Of a DNA stretch of 44,442 nucleotides, positions 17,992 to 28,781 are shown piece after piece; the first letter of the stretch is position 1, and every line of letters begins with the position of its first letter. This DNA is from Geobacteraceae bacterium. GTDB lineage: Bacteria; Desulfobacterota; Desulfuromonadia; Desulfuromonadales; Geopsychrobacteraceae. Under the pieces are notes generated by a model, which saw nothing but the letters and a program-made list of their open reading frames with translations, was not told the DNA's origin and made no database searches. The position numbers and the translations under genes are program-made. The stretch covers positions 1 to 44,442 of the forward strand of contig SLDV01000034.1 of NCBI GenBank assembly GCA_007125165.1. Reading direction: 5' to 3'.

Positions 17992-19527
17992 ATGCAGTTG
18001 CGTGAGCTGCTCAATACCATTGAGTCCGATGCAGTTCAGGGCTTGACAGACAGGACCATCACAGGGCTTGCATGTGATTCGCGTCAGGTGGTGGAAGGGG
18101 CTGTCTTTTTTGCGCTGCCCGGAACCAGAGTTGACGGTCGTGACTATATAGCGGATGCCCTTGCGGCTGGGGCCGGCGTCGTTGTAACAACATCCTTTGA
18201 CGGCCTGCCGCCTGTTGCTGACCGTTGCTTTGTTCGTGTTGACAATGTGCGCCGGACGATGGCAAAGGTGGCTGCTCATTATTACGGTTATCCGGGGCAG
18301 GGAATTCCTGTTGTTGGCGTCACCGGCACTAATGGTAAAACTACGGTTACCTATCTTGTTGAGGCCATTCTTAAAAGAGCGGGCTATTCTCCAGCGGTGT
18401 TTGGAACCGTTTCTTATCGTCTGGGTGACAATCTTTGTTATGAGGCGACCCACACCACTCCGGAATCCCTTGAGTTGATGAAGACACTGGCTGAATTTCG
18501 TGAACAGGGTGCCGATGCGCTCGTTATGGAAGTCTCTTCCCATGCCCTTGATCAGCATCGGGTAGACGGGCTCACATTTGACCTGGCGATTTTTACCAAT
18601 CTGACACCAGAGCATCTCGATTACCATGCCGGACAGGAAGAGTATTTCAACAGCAAGTGCCGACTTTTCCGGGACCTTCTCGGCCAGGGAACAGCCGTGA
18701 TTAACGCAGATGATTCATATGGAATCAGATTGCTTGAAAGCCTTCCTGCTGCTGTAACTTTCGGAACCACGCCATCCTGTGATCTGCATCCGCGTCAAGT
18801 CTCGGTAACTCGTGACGGGATACGCGGTGTCTTTACTAACAAGAGTCAGGATGTCCTGATCGACAGTCCGATGATCGGTGATTTCAATGTCAGCAACCTG
18901 TTGGCGGCGGTAGCCGCTGCTCAGCAGCTCGGGGTTAGCAGCGACCAGATAGCAGCAGGTATCAGTATCGCTCCCCAGGTGCCGGGACGGCTGGAGCGGA
19001 TAGACAATCGCCGCGGGGTGCTCGCGCTGGTCGACTACGCTCATACCGGCGATGCCCTGGAGCAGACACTCAAGACCCTGTCTGACATAGAACATCGAAG
19101 GCTCTATACAGTGGTCGGCTGTGGTGGAGACCGGGATCCCGGCAAGCGTCCTTTGATGGCAGCAGCAGCAGTGAAGTATTCAGACCTTGCAATTTTTACT
19201 TCGGATAATCCGCGCACCGAGGATCCTTACGTCATCCTTGAGCAGATTCGCAAAGGCGCTCTGGCAGCAGGAGGTCACGAGCTTGACCTGGCTGAAGCAG
19301 GTGCTGATAACAGGGGTTTTGTTGTTGTTCCAGACCGCCGCAGTGCCATCGATTTTGCCGCCGGACTTGCAGGTGATGGGGACCTTCTCCTGGTTGCCGG
19401 TAAGGGACATGAGGATTACCAGATCCTTGGCACAACGAAGATACATTTTGACGATCGCGAAGAACTCAAGCGAGCATTGACAGAAGCTGGTGAAGCGATG
19501 TCCCCGGGAGGTCAGGCTTATGTTTGA
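17992..19527 (+). CDS. murE: UDP-MurNAc-tripeptide ligase MurE (meso-diaminopimelate adding)
   Basis: A 511-residue cytosolic Mur ligase that adds the third stem residue. The ATP loop is TGTNGKTT (111-118); VVGCGGDRDPGKRP and the DNPR motif (405-408, SDNPRTEDP) follow. DNPR indicates meso-diaminopimelate as substrate rather than lysine. The open frame reaches back into ftsI, but ATG 17992 gives the family start MQLRELLNTIE and is preceded by AGAAAGG. It overlaps murF by 8 bp. Confidence 0.96.
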   Translation: MQLRELLNTIESDAVQGLTDRTITGLACDSRQVVEGAVFFALPGTRVDGRDYIADALAAGAGVVVTTSFDGLPPVADRCFVRVDNVRRTMAKVAAHYYGYPGQGIPVVGVTGTNGKTTVTYLVEAILKRAGYSPAVFGTVSYRLGDNLCYEATHTTPESLELMKTLAEFREQGADALVMEVSSHALDQHRVDGLTFDLAIFTNLTPEHLDYHAGQEEYFNSKCRLFRDLLGQGTAVINADDSYGIRLLESLPAAVTFGTTPSCDLHPRQVSVTRDGIRGVFTNKSQDVLIDSPMIGDFNVSNLLAAVAAAQQLGVSSDQIAAGISIAPQVPGRLERIDNRRGVLALVDYAHTGDALEQTLKTLSDIEHRRLYTVVGCGGDRDPGKRPLMAAAAVKYSDLAIFTSDNPRTEDPYVILEQIRKGALAAGGHELDLAEAGADNRGFVVVPDRRSAIDFAAGLAGDGDLLLVAGKGHEDYQILGTTKIHFDDREELKRALTEAGEAMSPGGQAYV

Positions 19528-20908
19528 TCTCGAAAGAATTGTCCGTATTGTCGGAGGGGAATATTGCGGCAGAAAAACCAATTGCACACTTGAAGGGGTT
19601 TGCACCGACAGCCGTAACATGGTTCCGGGTGCCCTCTTTGTCCCTTTGCGTGGCGGACGTTTTGATGGTCACGATTATCTCAGCCAGGCGGTAAAAAATG
19701 GTGCAGCGGCATGCTTGAGTGAAGAAGTTGTAGAAGGATTAAGTGTGCCGGTCGTTAGAGTTTCTGACACCTTGCGGGCACTGGGCGACATCGCCGCAGC
19801 ACATCGTTTGCAACTCCATGGACCGCTGGTGGCCATTACCGGATCGGCCGGCAAGACCAGTACCAAGGAGATGCTTGCCGGAATTCTCAGCCGTGTTGCT
19901 CCAGGACTGAAAACTTTCGGAAATTTCAACAATCTGATTGGCTTGCCGTTGACACTGTTACGGATAGAAAAAAAACATCAATGGGCAGTTGTGGAGATGG
20001 GGACCAGCGCCATGGGTGAAATAGAGCGGTTAACGCAAATTGCCCAGCCGACCATGGGGATTATTACCAACATCGGGGAGGCGCACCTGGAAACACTCCA
20101 CGGTCTCGATGGTGTTTCACGCGCCAAAGGGGAACTGTTTGCTGGTCTCAAGGGGGGGACGGCGATTATTAATCTGGACGATGAAAGAGTGGCTCGCCTT
20201 CCAGTTGCCAACGGCGTGAAAAAAAGAACATATGGCCTTACTGAAAAAGCTGAAGTGCGGGCCGAGAACATTTTCGTTGAGCCGGGCGCCATCCGTTTTG
20301 ACCTGGTGGTATCAGACACAAGGAGCCTGGCGCGTCTGCCGGTCCCGGGAGTGCACAATGTCCACAATGCTCTTGCTGCAGCGACGGTAGCGCTGGAGCT
20401 TGAGGTTTCGTTGGACAACATCATTCAAGGGCTGGCTGGTTTTGTTCCGGTTGAAGGGAGGATGAATCTTTTTCCCCTGCCAAGCGGTGGTTTTTTGCTC
20501 GACGACAGTTATAACTCTAATCCTCTGTCGGCCCGATCGGCCCTGGATGCATTGAATGCGCTAAAGGGCCAGGGTAGAAAAATAGCGATTCTTGGTGACA
20601 TGCTCGAGCTCGGGGAGGATGCAGGCCATCTTCACCGGGTGCTGGGAGAGCGGGTTGCCAGAGTCGCCGATATTCTTGTTGCTGTGGGCAAGCATGGTGA
20701 TGAATTGGAGGTGGGAGCACTTAAGGGTGGTATGCGCAAAGAACAGATTTATAAAGTTGCCAATGTTACTGCAGCTATTAATCTGATGCAGGACTGCCAT
20801 CAAACCGGAGACAGATTGCTGGTTAAGGGCTCACGCGGTGTGCAGCTTGATCGGTTGGTGCAGGTACTTAAAGCAGCGCAATCCGATGTTGCTGAAAAGG
20901 GGGCATGA
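19520..20908 (+). CDS. murF: UDP-MurNAc-pentapeptide ligase MurF
   Basis: A 462-residue ligase that adds D-Ala-D-Ala to the UDP-MurNAc-tripeptide. The ATP loop is GSAGKTSTK (108-116); TFGNFNNLIGLPLTLL and the LLDDSYNSNPLS block are typical of MurF. ATG 19520 is preceded by GGGAGG (19506-19511) and lies inside the 3' end of murE. Three bases separate it from mraY. Confidence 0.96.
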   Translation: MFDLERIVRIVGGEYCGRKTNCTLEGVCTDSRNMVPGALFVPLRGGRFDGHDYLSQAVKNGAAACLSEEVVEGLSVPVVRVSDTLRALGDIAAAHRLQLHGPLVAITGSAGKTSTKEMLAGILSRVAPGLKTFGNFNNLIGLPLTLLRIEKKHQWAVVEMGTSAMGEIERLTQIAQPTMGIITNIGEAHLETLHGLDGVSRAKGELFAGLKGGTAIINLDDERVARLPVANGVKKRTYGLTEKAEVRAENIFVEPGAIRFDLVVSDTRSLARLPVPGVHNVHNALAAATVALELEVSLDNIIQGLAGFVPVEGRMNLFPLPSGGFLLDDSYNSNPLSARSALDALNALKGQGRKIAILGDMLELGEDAGHLHRVLGERVARVADILVAVGKHGDELEVGALKGGMRKEQIYKVANVTAAINLMQDCHQTGDRLLVKGSRGVQLDRLVQVLKAAQSDVAEKGA

Positions 20909-20911
20909 ACA

Positions 20912-21988
20912 ATGTTGTATCATCTTCTTTATCCGCTCCATACGGAATTCTCAGCTCTCTATGTGTTTCGTTACATCACGTTTCGTACCATTTACGCAAC
21001 GATTACGGCGCTGATGATTTCTTTCATGCTCGGGCCCTGGCTGATTGCCACCTTGCAGCGGTTGCAGGTAGGTCAGTCAATCCGCAAGGTTGGTCCTGAG
21101 TCCCATTTTGTCAAGGAAGGGACTCCGACAATGGGGGGGGCTCTGATTCTGGTGGCCATTATCCTCCCGACCCTGCTCTGGGCAGACCTGACCAACCTGT
21201 ATATCTGGGTTTGTCTTTTAGTTACCGCGGGCTATGGCACTATCGGTTTTATCGACGACTATCTCAAAGTGGTACGGAAAAATAGTGATGGCATATCGGC
21301 CCGGCAGAAGATGTTCTGGCAGTTGCTGATAGCGGCGGTAGCAGCATTGCTATTGTATTTCAGCGGATTGGTTGAAACCCATCTGAGTGTTCCCTTTTTC
21401 AAGAATGTCAGCCCTGATCTCGGGCTTTTCTACATCCCCGTTGCCATGTTGGTGATGGTCGGCGCCAGCAATGCGGTCAATTTGACTGACGGCCTCGATG
21501 GATTGGCCATCGGTCCGATGATTATTGCCGCGAGCACCTTTCTGCTGCTGGCTTATGTGGCCGGCCACGTTAATCTGGCCGGGTATTTACAAATCACCAG
21601 TGTGCCGGGGGCCGGCGAATTGTCGATTCTGTGTGGTGCCATGGTCGGTGCGGGGCTTGGTTTCCTCTGGTTCAATACCTATCCGGCGCAGGTTTTCATG
21701 GGGGATGTCGGTAGCCTGTCCCTGGGGGGAGCGTTGGGGACTATCGCAGTGATTACCAAGAACGAGTTTGTCCTGGTGATCGTGGGAGGCATTTTTGTTG
21801 TTGAGGCGTTGTCGGTCATTGTTCAGGTGGTGTCGTTTCGCTACTGGGGACGGCGAGTGTTTCGCATGGCACCGATCCATCATCATTTTGAACTAAAGGG
21901 CTGGCCGGAACCTAAAATTATCGTGAGGTTCTGGATAATCAGCATTATTCTGGCGCTGGTCGCCCTGTCGACGTTGAAATTACGATGA
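20912..21988 (+). CDS. mraY: Phospho-MurNAc-pentapeptide translocase MraY
   Basis: A 358-residue polytopic membrane enzyme (about ten helices) that transfers phospho-MurNAc-pentapeptide to undecaprenyl phosphate to give lipid I. Family landmarks are [14 protein letters not shown], the acidic pair in [40 protein letters not shown] and the [19 protein letters not shown] loop. Length equals that of E. coli MraY. Overlaps murD by ATGA. Confidence 0.97.
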   Translation: MLYHLLYPLHTEFSALYVFRYITFRTIYATITALMISFMLGPWLIATLQRLQVGQSIRKVGPESHFVKEGTPTMGGALILVAIILPTLLWADLTNLYIWVCLLVTAGYGTIGFIDDYLKVVRKNSDGISARQKMFWQLLIAAVAALLLYFSGLVETHLSVPFFKNVSPDLGLFYIPVAMLVMVGASNAVNLTDGLDGLAIGPMIIAASTFLLLAYVAGHVNLAGYLQITSVPGAGELSILCGAMVGAGLGFLWFNTYPAQVFMGDVGSLSLGGALGTIAVITKNEFVLVIVGGIFVVEALSVIVQVVSFRYWGRRVFRMAPIHHHFELKGWPEPKIIVRFWIISIILALVALSTLKLR

Positions 21989-23346
21989 AAACAAACTACC
22001 AGCAGAAGCGTGTAATCGTTATTGGTGCCGGCTTAAGTGGCCAGGCGTTGGTGCGCTTTCTGGTTGAGCGTGGAGCCGAGGTTGTCCTCTCCGATCTGCG
22101 CCGACTGGAGGATCTTGGCGGTTTGCCGACGCTGGCCGGTTTGGCGGTTGAATATGATCTGGGTGGACACGATCTGTCCATTATTGAAAAGGCGGATATG
22201 GTTGCCGTCAGTCCCGGTGTTCCCATGACGAATGCAGCGGTGCAGCGGGCCATCGCCTGCGGTATCCCGGTATGGGGTGAAGTTGAAATCGCCAGTCGGG
22301 AAATCAATGTACCGGTGATTGCAGTCACCGGTACCAACGGCAAGTCCACCACTACCAGCCTGATCGGCGAAGCCATTCGGGCGTGGGGAAAAAGGGTTTT
22401 TGTCGGCGGTAACCTGGGGACCCCTTTTGTCGCCGCTGTCGGACAGCAGGACGAAGTTATTGTTGTTGAACTTTCCTCCTTTCAACTCGAGACGATCGAT
22501 ACTTTCCATCCACAGACAGCTCTGGTGCTCAACTTAAGTCCCGATCACCTCGATCGCTATCCTGATCTGGAATCCTACTACGTTGCGAAGCACAACCTGT
22601 TCAACAATATGACGGCCGCAGACGTGGCTGTTCTCAATGCAGATGATCCAGCTGTGGTCGATCTGTGTCAAGATATTCAAGCCACAAGAGCCTGGTTTTC
22701 AGCGTCGGGTAAAAAGATAGACGGACTGACACGAAAAGGACAGCAACTGGAGTGGAACTGGAAAGGGGACTGTGCATGTTTCCCTCTGCCCTCATTGCAG
22801 TTGGCCGGTGAACATAATGTGGAAAATGCCATGGCAGCGCTGTCTGCTGCGCTGGTGCAGGGATGCCCGGGAGATGTTGCCTGGTCGGCGATCTGTGCTT
22901 TTGCCGGGCTGCCGCACAGAATGCAACTGGTACGGACCCTTGACGGCGTGAGCTGGTACAACGACTCCAAGGGAACCAATGTCGGCAGTGTTGTGAAAAG
23001 TCTTGCCGGTCTCAGTTTTCCGGTGACACTGATTGCCGGAGGAAAAGATAAGGGAGGCGATTATGCTCCCCTGCGTCCCCTGTTGGAGCAAAAGGTCAAC
23101 CATCTGATTCTGATTGGCGAGGCGCGGCATAAAATGAGCTCCGCTCTGGCCGGTTGCTGCGAAATCCACAGCGCTGAAAGTATGCTGGAGGCTGTAGAAA
23201 CAGCTTATAGATTAACTGCAGGTGGTGGCACTGTGTTGTTGTCACCAGCCTGTTCGAGCTTTGACATGTTTGACAGCTATGAACACCGCGGAACGGTTTT
23301 TTCCACCCTGGTAAATAATCTTGGCGCAGCAGGAGTGACGACATGA
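21985..23346 (+). CDS. murD: UDP-MurNAc-L-Ala:D-Glu ligase MurD
   Basis: A 453-residue Mur ligase that adds D-glutamate. The N-terminal nucleotide-binding start is [17 protein letters not shown], the ATP loop GTNGKST lies at 116-122, and [11 protein letters not shown] and [16 protein letters not shown] follow. It overlaps mraY upstream and ftsW downstream by ATGA, so the three are tightly coupled. Confidence 0.96.
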   Translation: MKTNYQQKRVIVIGAGLSGQALVRFLVERGAEVVLSDLRRLEDLGGLPTLAGLAVEYDLGGHDLSIIEKADMVAVSPGVPMTNAAVQRAIACGIPVWGEVEIASREINVPVIAVTGTNGKSTTTSLIGEAIRAWGKRVFVGGNLGTPFVAAVGQQDEVIVVELSSFQLETIDTFHPQTALVLNLSPDHLDRYPDLESYYVAKHNLFNNMTAADVAVLNADDPAVVDLCQDIQATRAWFSASGKKIDGLTRKGQQLEWNWKGDCACFPLPSLQLAGEHNVENAMAALSAALVQGCPGDVAWSAICAFAGLPHRMQLVRTLDGVSWYNDSKGTNVGSVVKSLAGLSFPVTLIAGGKDKGGDYAPLRPLLEQKVNHLILIGEARHKMSSALAGCCEIHSAESMLEAVETAYRLTAGGGTVLLSPACSSFDMFDSYEHRGTVFSTLVNNLGAAGVTT

Positions 23347-24446
23347 CCCTGCAGCGCAATATCGATACCAGCATGCTGCTGATGACCGTTGCCCTGACCT
23401 GTATCGGCGTCGTCATGGTGTATTCATCATCAGCAATCATGGCCGCTGAGCGTTTCGGGGACGGTTTCTTTTTTCTCAAGCGCCAGGGTTTGTATGCCCT
23501 TGCCGGTTTTGGCGTCCTCTGCCTGGCCACTTATTTTAACTATGAAAACTGGCGACGGCTCGCAGTTGCCAGCCTGTTGTTAAGCATTGTTCTGTTGGCG
23601 CTGTTGCTGGTTCCCGGGATGGGCGTCAAGGTCGGTGGCGCAGTGCGCTGGTTGCGTCTGCCTGGGTTCACCCTGCAGCCGGCTGAACTGGTGAAGTTGA
23701 CCCTGGTGCTTTATCTCGCACATTCTCTGACACGGAAAAAGGAAAAGGTAAGATCCCTGACCAAGGGCTACCTGCCGTACATGATTGTTCTGGCGGTGCT
23801 GTTGTTCCTGTTGCTGAAACAGCCTGACCTTGGCAGTGCCATGATCGTTGCTGGAGTGGCTCTGGCCATGCTGATCGTTGCCGGGGTGCGTTGGCTGTAT
23901 ATTCTGCCGACCATCTTGATGTCATTGCCGGTGCTTTATTTTCTGGTGATGAACTCCGATTACCGTCGCCGCCGGATCATGGCGTTCATCGATCCCTGGA
24001 CTGATCCTTACGACAGCGGTTTTCAGATCATTCAGAGTCTGGTGGCTTTTGGCAAGGGTGGAGTCCGAGGTGAAGGGCTTGGCGTCGGCCAGCAAAAACT
24101 TTTTTACCTGCCGGAAGCACACACCGATTTTATTTTCTCAGTCATTGGCGAAGAGCTCGGAATGATCGGGGTGCTGGTGGTGTCGGCGCTGTTCCTGTTA
24201 CTGGTCTTAAGTGGAATCCGGATCGCACTGCAATGTGAAGAGCCTTTCGGCAGAAACCTCGCTTTTGGTCTCAGCTTGCTGATCGGGCTTGAAGCTTTCG
24301 TTAATATTTCTGTCTGTATGGGATTGTTGCCGACTAAAGGATTAACCCTGCCGTTTATTTCATATGGTGGTACTAGTCTGCTCACGAGCCTGTTGGCGGT
24401 TGGTATTCTGCTGAATATTTCCAGTCATTTGAAGAGGAATCCATGA
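23343..24446 (+). CDS. ftsW: Septal peptidoglycan polymerase FtsW
   Basis: A 367-residue SEDS membrane glycosyltransferase that polymerises lipid II at the septum together with FtsI. About ten membrane segments are visible; conserved SEDS blocks are GGAVRWLRLPGFTLQPAELV, KQPDLGSAM, LPEAHTDFIFSVIGEELG and GLTLPFISYGGTSLL. Located between murD and murG, the standard FtsW position (RodA would not normally lie here). ATGA overlaps at both ends. Confidence 0.96.
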   Translation: MTLQRNIDTSMLLMTVALTCIGVVMVYSSSAIMAAERFGDGFFFLKRQGLYALAGFGVLCLATYFNYENWRRLAVASLLLSIVLLALLLVPGMGVKVGGAVRWLRLPGFTLQPAELVKLTLVLYLAHSLTRKKEKVRSLTKGYLPYMIVLAVLLFLLLKQPDLGSAMIVAGVALAMLIVAGVRWLYILPTILMSLPVLYFLVMNSDYRRRRIMAFIDPWTDPYDSGFQIIQSLVAFGKGGVRGEGLGVGQQKLFYLPEAHTDFIFSVIGEELGMIGVLVVSALFLLLVLSGIRIALQCEEPFGRNLAFGLSLLIGLEAFVNISVCMGLLPTKGLTLPFISYGGTSLLTSLLAVGILLNISSHLKRNP

Positions 24447-25537
24447 GAATGTTACTGGCCGGCGGCGGTACCGGTGGACATCTTTTTCCGGCAGTAGCCC
24501 TGGGACAATTGTTGCTGAAACGGGATACGAACGCCGAGATACTGTTTGTCGGAACCCGGCGGGGAATAGAGTACCGACTGCTGTCGCAATTGCAGTTGCC
24601 GCTCAAAACAATTGACATGGTAGGAGTCATCGGTCGCGGCTGGCGCGGCAGACTGGAGTTGATTCCCAAGCTGATCCGCAGCCTGTTTCAGGCACAGCGT
24701 ATCCTGCGACAATTCAAACCTGATCTGGTGGTCGGTTTCGGCGGCTATGTTTCAGTGCCGGTGTTAATGGCGGCAAAAGTTCTTCACGTTCCCTACCTGA
24801 TTCATGAGCAGAATGCCATCCCGGGGCTGAGCAATAAACTGTTGGCCAGAGGCGCAGCGACGATCTGCATATCATATGCCGACACGCTTAATTATTTTCA
24901 GCGTGACAAGGTCAGGCTGACTGGAAACCCCCTGCGACAGGGACTTGATCAAATAGACGAGGAATTGCCCATGCCGGGGCAGGTTCTGGTTTTTGGCGGC
25001 AGTCGTGGCGCCAGGGCAATCAATGAGGCGATGATCGCCTGTCTGTCTGAACTGCTGAACTGGCCGGAGCCGCCGCAGATTGTGCACCAGACCGGAGAGG
25101 ATGATTACCTCTGGGTGAAAGAGGCCTATGCCGCCGCTGGTTATCTGCGGGCGGAGATAGTCCCTTTTATCGACAATATGGCAGAGGCCTACGCCCGGTC
25201 GTCCCTGGTAGTGTGCCGCGCCGGTGCGACATCCCTGGCTGAACTGACGGTCTGCGGCCGGCCGGCCATCCTGATTCCCTTTCCCCGTGCTGCCGGTGAT
25301 CATCAAAATGCCAACGCCCGTGCCCTTGAGCGTGCCGGCGCCGCGGTTGTTTTGCAGCAGCAGGATCTGACCGGTTTTCGCCTGGCAACAGAATTGCGGA
25401 TTCTTCTGGCAGACCGGGAACATTTGCAATTGATGGCACAGCGTGGTCGATCTATCGCCCGTCCGGATGCCGCCACAAAAATCCTGACTGAGTGTCGAAA
25501 GTTAGTAAACAGTTCAGTCACAGCGGAGGTGAGCTGA
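24443..25537 (+). CDS. murG: Lipid II synthase MurG
   Basis: A 364-residue peripheral membrane GT-B glycosyltransferase that adds GlcNAc to lipid I. It begins [20 protein letters not shown] with the GGTGGH loop, then [32 protein letters not shown] and the donor-binding [20 protein letters not shown]. Starts inside the ftsW stop and ends one base into murC (TGATG). Confidence 0.97.
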   Translation: MRMLLAGGGTGGHLFPAVALGQLLLKRDTNAEILFVGTRRGIEYRLLSQLQLPLKTIDMVGVIGRGWRGRLELIPKLIRSLFQAQRILRQFKPDLVVGFGGYVSVPVLMAAKVLHVPYLIHEQNAIPGLSNKLLARGAATICISYADTLNYFQRDKVRLTGNPLRQGLDQIDEELPMPGQVLVFGGSRGARAINEAMIACLSELLNWPEPPQIVHQTGEDDYLWVKEAYAAAGYLRAEIVPFIDNMAEAYARSSLVVCRAGATSLAELTVCGRPAILIPFPRAAGDHQNANARALERAGAAVVLQQQDLTGFRLATELRILLADREHLQLMAQRGRSIARPDAATKILTECRKLVNSSVTAEVS

Positions 25538-26922
25538 TGTACGGTCGGATTCGCAAAATTCACTTTGTCGGTATCGGTGGTATCGGCATGAGCGGCATAG
25601 CGGAGCTGTTACTGAACCTCGGATACCGCGTATCCGGATCGGATTTACGTGATACGGAAATCACCCGCAGGCTGGCGACTCTTGGCGGTGAGATTATTAT
25701 CGGGCATGGTGCCGAGAACCTTGTCGATGTAGATGTCGTGGTGACATCAACGGCAGTCAAGGCAGACAACCCGGAGGTGATCGAGGCGCATCGCCGTCAC
25801 ATCGCAGTTATCCCTCGTGCCGAGATGCTCGCAGAGCTGATGCGCATGAAGTACGGCATTGCCATCGCCGGTACTCACGGCAAGACCACGACCACGAGCA
25901 TGACATCAGTGGTATTGCAGCATGCCGGAATCGATCCGACGGCGGTCATCGGCGGTAAGCTCGATGCCTTTGGCTCCAACGCCAAGCTGGGGCGCGGAAA
26001 GTTTCTGGTCGCAGAAGCGGACGAGTCGGACGGTTCTTTCATGCTGCTGACACCGACCATTGCCGTAGTCACCAATATCGACCTTGACCATCTTGATTAT
26101 TATTCAGGGATTGAGGAGATCAAGCAGATTTTTGTCGATTTTATCAACAAGGTTCCATTTTACGGGCGCGCTATCCTGTGTCTCGAAGATCGGAATATCC
26201 AGGCGATCCTTCCTGAAGTTAAAAAACGTTTTTCAACCTATGGATTCAGCAGTCAGGCCGATTTTTATGCTCAGGATATTCAGCAATCGCTGGGGCAGAC
26301 AACATTTACGGCATTTTATCAGGGACAGGAGCTCGGGCGGATCTCTTTTGCTATGCCCGGCCGCCACAATGTCCTGAATGCCTTGGCGGTGCTGGCCGTT
26401 GCCCATGAATTGGAAATTCCTTTTTCAGCAATCGCCGGAGGTTTTCGGCGTTTTGGAGGATTGCAGCGGCGGTTTGAGGTACGTCATACCATCGGGGATA
26501 TCATGGTGATCGACGACTATGGTCACCATCCTGAAGAGATCAAAGCGACCCTGGCAGCAGCGAAAAGTAGTTGGGGAAAGCGAGTCGTTGCTGTTTTTCA
26601 GCCTCATCGTTACAGCCGCACCGAAGCTTTGTTCAATGATTTTCTGACAGCATTTTATGATGCCGATGTCCTTATCCTTACTGAGGTTTACCCCGCCGGG
26701 GAAGAGACACGCGAAGGTGCCGACAGTGAAGCGCTGGTTGCCGGCATTGTCGACCATGGCCATAAGGCCGTTGACTATTGTGCAACCCTCGAGATGACGG
26801 CAGATCGGGTCGCTGAGCTGGTACAGCCCGGTGACATGGTGATCACATTGGGTGCCGGCAATGTAAATCAGGTTTGTGATCTGGTCGCCGCAAGGTTGCG
26901 CTCAAGGGAGTCCGGGAAATGA
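25537..26922 (+). CDS. murC: UDP-MurNAc:L-alanine ligase MurC
   Basis: A 461-residue Mur ligase for the first stem residue. It begins [20 protein letters not shown], has the ATP loop GTHGKTTTT (112-120), EADESDGSF and the [14 protein letters not shown] motif near the C-terminal domain. ATG 25537 is preceded by GGAGGTGAG; an earlier in-frame start would lie inside murG. It overlaps ddl directly by ATGA, leaving no room for murB, which usually sits here in related bacteria. The protein is of normal MurC length and is not a MurC-MurB fusion. Confidence 0.96.
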   Translation: MYGRIRKIHFVGIGGIGMSGIAELLLNLGYRVSGSDLRDTEITRRLATLGGEIIIGHGAENLVDVDVVVTSTAVKADNPEVIEAHRRHIAVIPRAEMLAELMRMKYGIAIAGTHGKTTTTSMTSVVLQHAGIDPTAVIGGKLDAFGSNAKLGRGKFLVAEADESDGSFMLLTPTIAVVTNIDLDHLDYYSGIEEIKQIFVDFINKVPFYGRAILCLEDRNIQAILPEVKKRFSTYGFSSQADFYAQDIQQSLGQTTFTAFYQGQELGRISFAMPGRHNVLNALAVLAVAHELEIPFSAIAGGFRRFGGLQRRFEVRHTIGDIMVIDDYGHHPEEIKATLAAAKSSWGKRVVAVFQPHRYSRTEALFNDFLTAFYDADVLILTEVYPAGEETREGADSEALVAGIVDHGHKAVDYCATLEMTADRVAELVQPGDMVITLGAGNVNQVCDLVAARLRSRESGK

Positions 26923-27854
26923 ATATCTGGTGTTCCCAGGAGATGAAACAAAAACAAATCGGTGTTCTGGCCGGGGGCTGGTCTGCTGAGCGTGAAGTCT
27001 CTTTGCGAACCGGACAGGCCGTGTTGCAAGCTCTTACGGCATCAGGATACAGGGCGATTATGATTGACCCGGATCGTCAACTGCCGCGCCAACTCCTCGA
27101 TGCCGGTATCGACGTGGCTTTTATTGCTCTGCACGGTCAGGGAGGAGAAGACGGCATGGTTCAGGGGCTGCTTGAAGTGATGCAGATTCCCTATACCGGC
27201 AGTGGTGTGTTGGCCTCAAGCATGGCAATGAACAAGATAATCACCAAGCAGTTGCTGCTGTATCACGAGCTGCCGACTCCCGGCTTTGATTACGTCAAGG
27301 CAGGAGAGACCATAACCGATTTATTGAAGCGCTGCCGCCAATTGCCTGCAGTAGTGAAGCCCTCATGTGAGGGATCTACCATCGGCATCACCATTGCCCG
27401 ACATCCGGATGAACTGGAAGAGGGTATCATGGCGGCAAGCAAGCTGAACGGAGCGGTGCTGGTGGAGGACTACATCGCTGGTGATGAACTGACGGTTTCG
27501 GTGGTCAATGGTCGGGCGCTGCCGATTATCCAGATTGTGCCACAGGGAGGTTTTTACGACTACCAGGCCAAATATGCCAGTGACAGTACCCGGTATCTGG
27601 TCCCTGCACCCCTGGAAGAAGCTATCGCGCAACAGATTCAAGGTGTCGCTCTGCGGGCCTGCCGTGCTCTTGGTTGCCGTGGGGCTGCCCGCGTTGACTT
27701 CATGTTGTCAGCCGGAGAGTTTTTTTGCATTGAGGTGAATACGATTCCCGGAATGACAGCGACCAGTCTGCTGCCAAAAGCCGCCGCTGCAGCAGGAATC
27801 AGTTTCGAGCAGTTGGTAGAGATGATGTTGCTTGATGCGGGTCTGGATAAATAG
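26919..27854 (+). CDS. ddl: D-alanine:D-alanine ligase
   Basis: A 311-residue ATP-grasp ligase. Visible are [42 protein letters not shown], the omega-loop [19 protein letters not shown] with the tyrosine expected for D-Ala-D-Ala (not D-lactate) ligases, and [16 protein letters not shown] 26919 has AAGGGAG eight bases upstream and overlaps murC; a second ATG at 26943 is possible but its GGAG touches the codon. Provides substrate for MurF. Confidence 0.95.
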   Translation: MNIWCSQEMKQKQIGVLAGGWSAEREVSLRTGQAVLQALTASGYRAIMIDPDRQLPRQLLDAGIDVAFIALHGQGGEDGMVQGLLEVMQIPYTGSGVLASSMAMNKIITKQLLLYHELPTPGFDYVKAGETITDLLKRCRQLPAVVKPSCEGSTIGITIARHPDELEEGIMAASKLNGAVLVEDYIAGDELTVSVVNGRALPIIQIVPQGGFYDYQAKYASDSTRYLVPAPLEEAIAQQIQGVALRACRALGCRGAARVDFMLSAGEFFCIEVNTIPGMTATSLLPKAAAAAGISFEQLVEMMLLDAGLDK

Positions 27855-27920
27855 TGTTCATCCGGAAACTTCGTCTGAACGTAATGTAGTGACTAGGCGG
27901 AAGCTAAACAGAGTTCAAGA

Positions 27921-28766
27921 ATGCGTGATCTGAAACAGAAAGTCGTTAACAAAAAATTACGCAGCAATCGGCGCAAAAAGCAGCGCAAGCCGATTAACCT
28001 GCGGCACCTGTTGCGGCGTTGCCTGCACATCGGAGTTGGCTTGTTCAGTGTTGCGCTCACCGTTGTCGGAGGTTTTTTTCTGGTGCAATTTCTGCTGGCG
28101 TCAGACCAGTTTCGAATAGATACGATTCGCGTTGAAGGGAACCAGCGCCTGTGCGAGCAAACGCTGGTGGCTCTTTCTGATGTCCGGTCGGGGATGTCGA
28201 CGTTCAGTCTTGATCTGGATTTAATCGGCCGTAAAATTGCCGAAAATCCGTGGGTGAAAGAGGCACGTATCGAACGAATTTTTCCTCGACAGGTCCGCAT
28301 CAAGGTGGTTGAGCGGGAACCGGTAGCCATTGTTAATCTGGGCTTTCTCTATTACCTGGATGCCGACGCCGTTGTTTTTAAAGTGCTGGATGGGTCGGAC
28401 AGTCTCGATTTTCCGGTAGTTACAGGATTTGATCGGACGCGCCTGGAGCTGGCACGGCAGGAGGATCGCGATGAATTAATGCAGGTAGTAGGCCTGATGA
28501 TGGATCTGCAGCAGCGACAACTGTTCGGGCTGCACAAAGTGTCTGAAGTTCATAAGGAACCCGGCGGCGGGTTGTCTGTCTACACTGCTGAAAATGGGGT
28601 CAGGATACGGCTCGGTTACGGGAACTACGGCGAGAAGCTCGACCGTCTGGAGCGGATTTACGCTCTGCTCCGGCCAAAAATGAGGATGCTCGAATATATC
28701 GATCTGAATGTTGACGAAAAAGTCATTGTGCGCATTGAACGGCCGGGTAGAGCGGCCAAAAGCTGA
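27921..28766 (+). CDS. ftsQ: Cell division protein FtsQ
   Basis: A 281-residue bitopic protein: very basic cytoplasmic N-terminus (KKLRSNRRKKQRK), one membrane segment (about 36-59), a POTRA domain starting FRIDTIRVEGNQRLCEQ near 64, and the FtsQ beta domain after it (IAENPWVKEARIERIFPRQV). It nucleates the FtsQLB complex. Located between ddl and ftsA as usual, with a 66-bp gap after ddl. Confidence 0.93.
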   Translation: MRDLKQKVVNKKLRSNRRKKQRKPINLRHLLRRCLHIGVGLFSVALTVVGGFFLVQFLLASDQFRIDTIRVEGNQRLCEQTLVALSDVRSGMSTFSLDLDLIGRKIAENPWVKEARIERIFPRQVRIKVVEREPVAIVNLGFLYYLDADAVVFKVLDGSDSLDFPVVTGFDRTRLELARQEDRDELMQVVGLMMDLQQRQLFGLHKVSEVHKEPGGGLSVYTAENGVRIRLGYGNYGEKLDRLERIYALLRPKMRMLEYIDLNVDEKVIVRIERPGRAAKS

Positions 28767-28781
28767 TACCAAGGGGGTGTC

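Noticed and set aside
17779-18627. Long minus-strand open frame (282 codons) opposite the ftsI-murE junction
   Set aside because: It is antisense to two well-supported genes, has no family resemblance and no ribosome-binding site.
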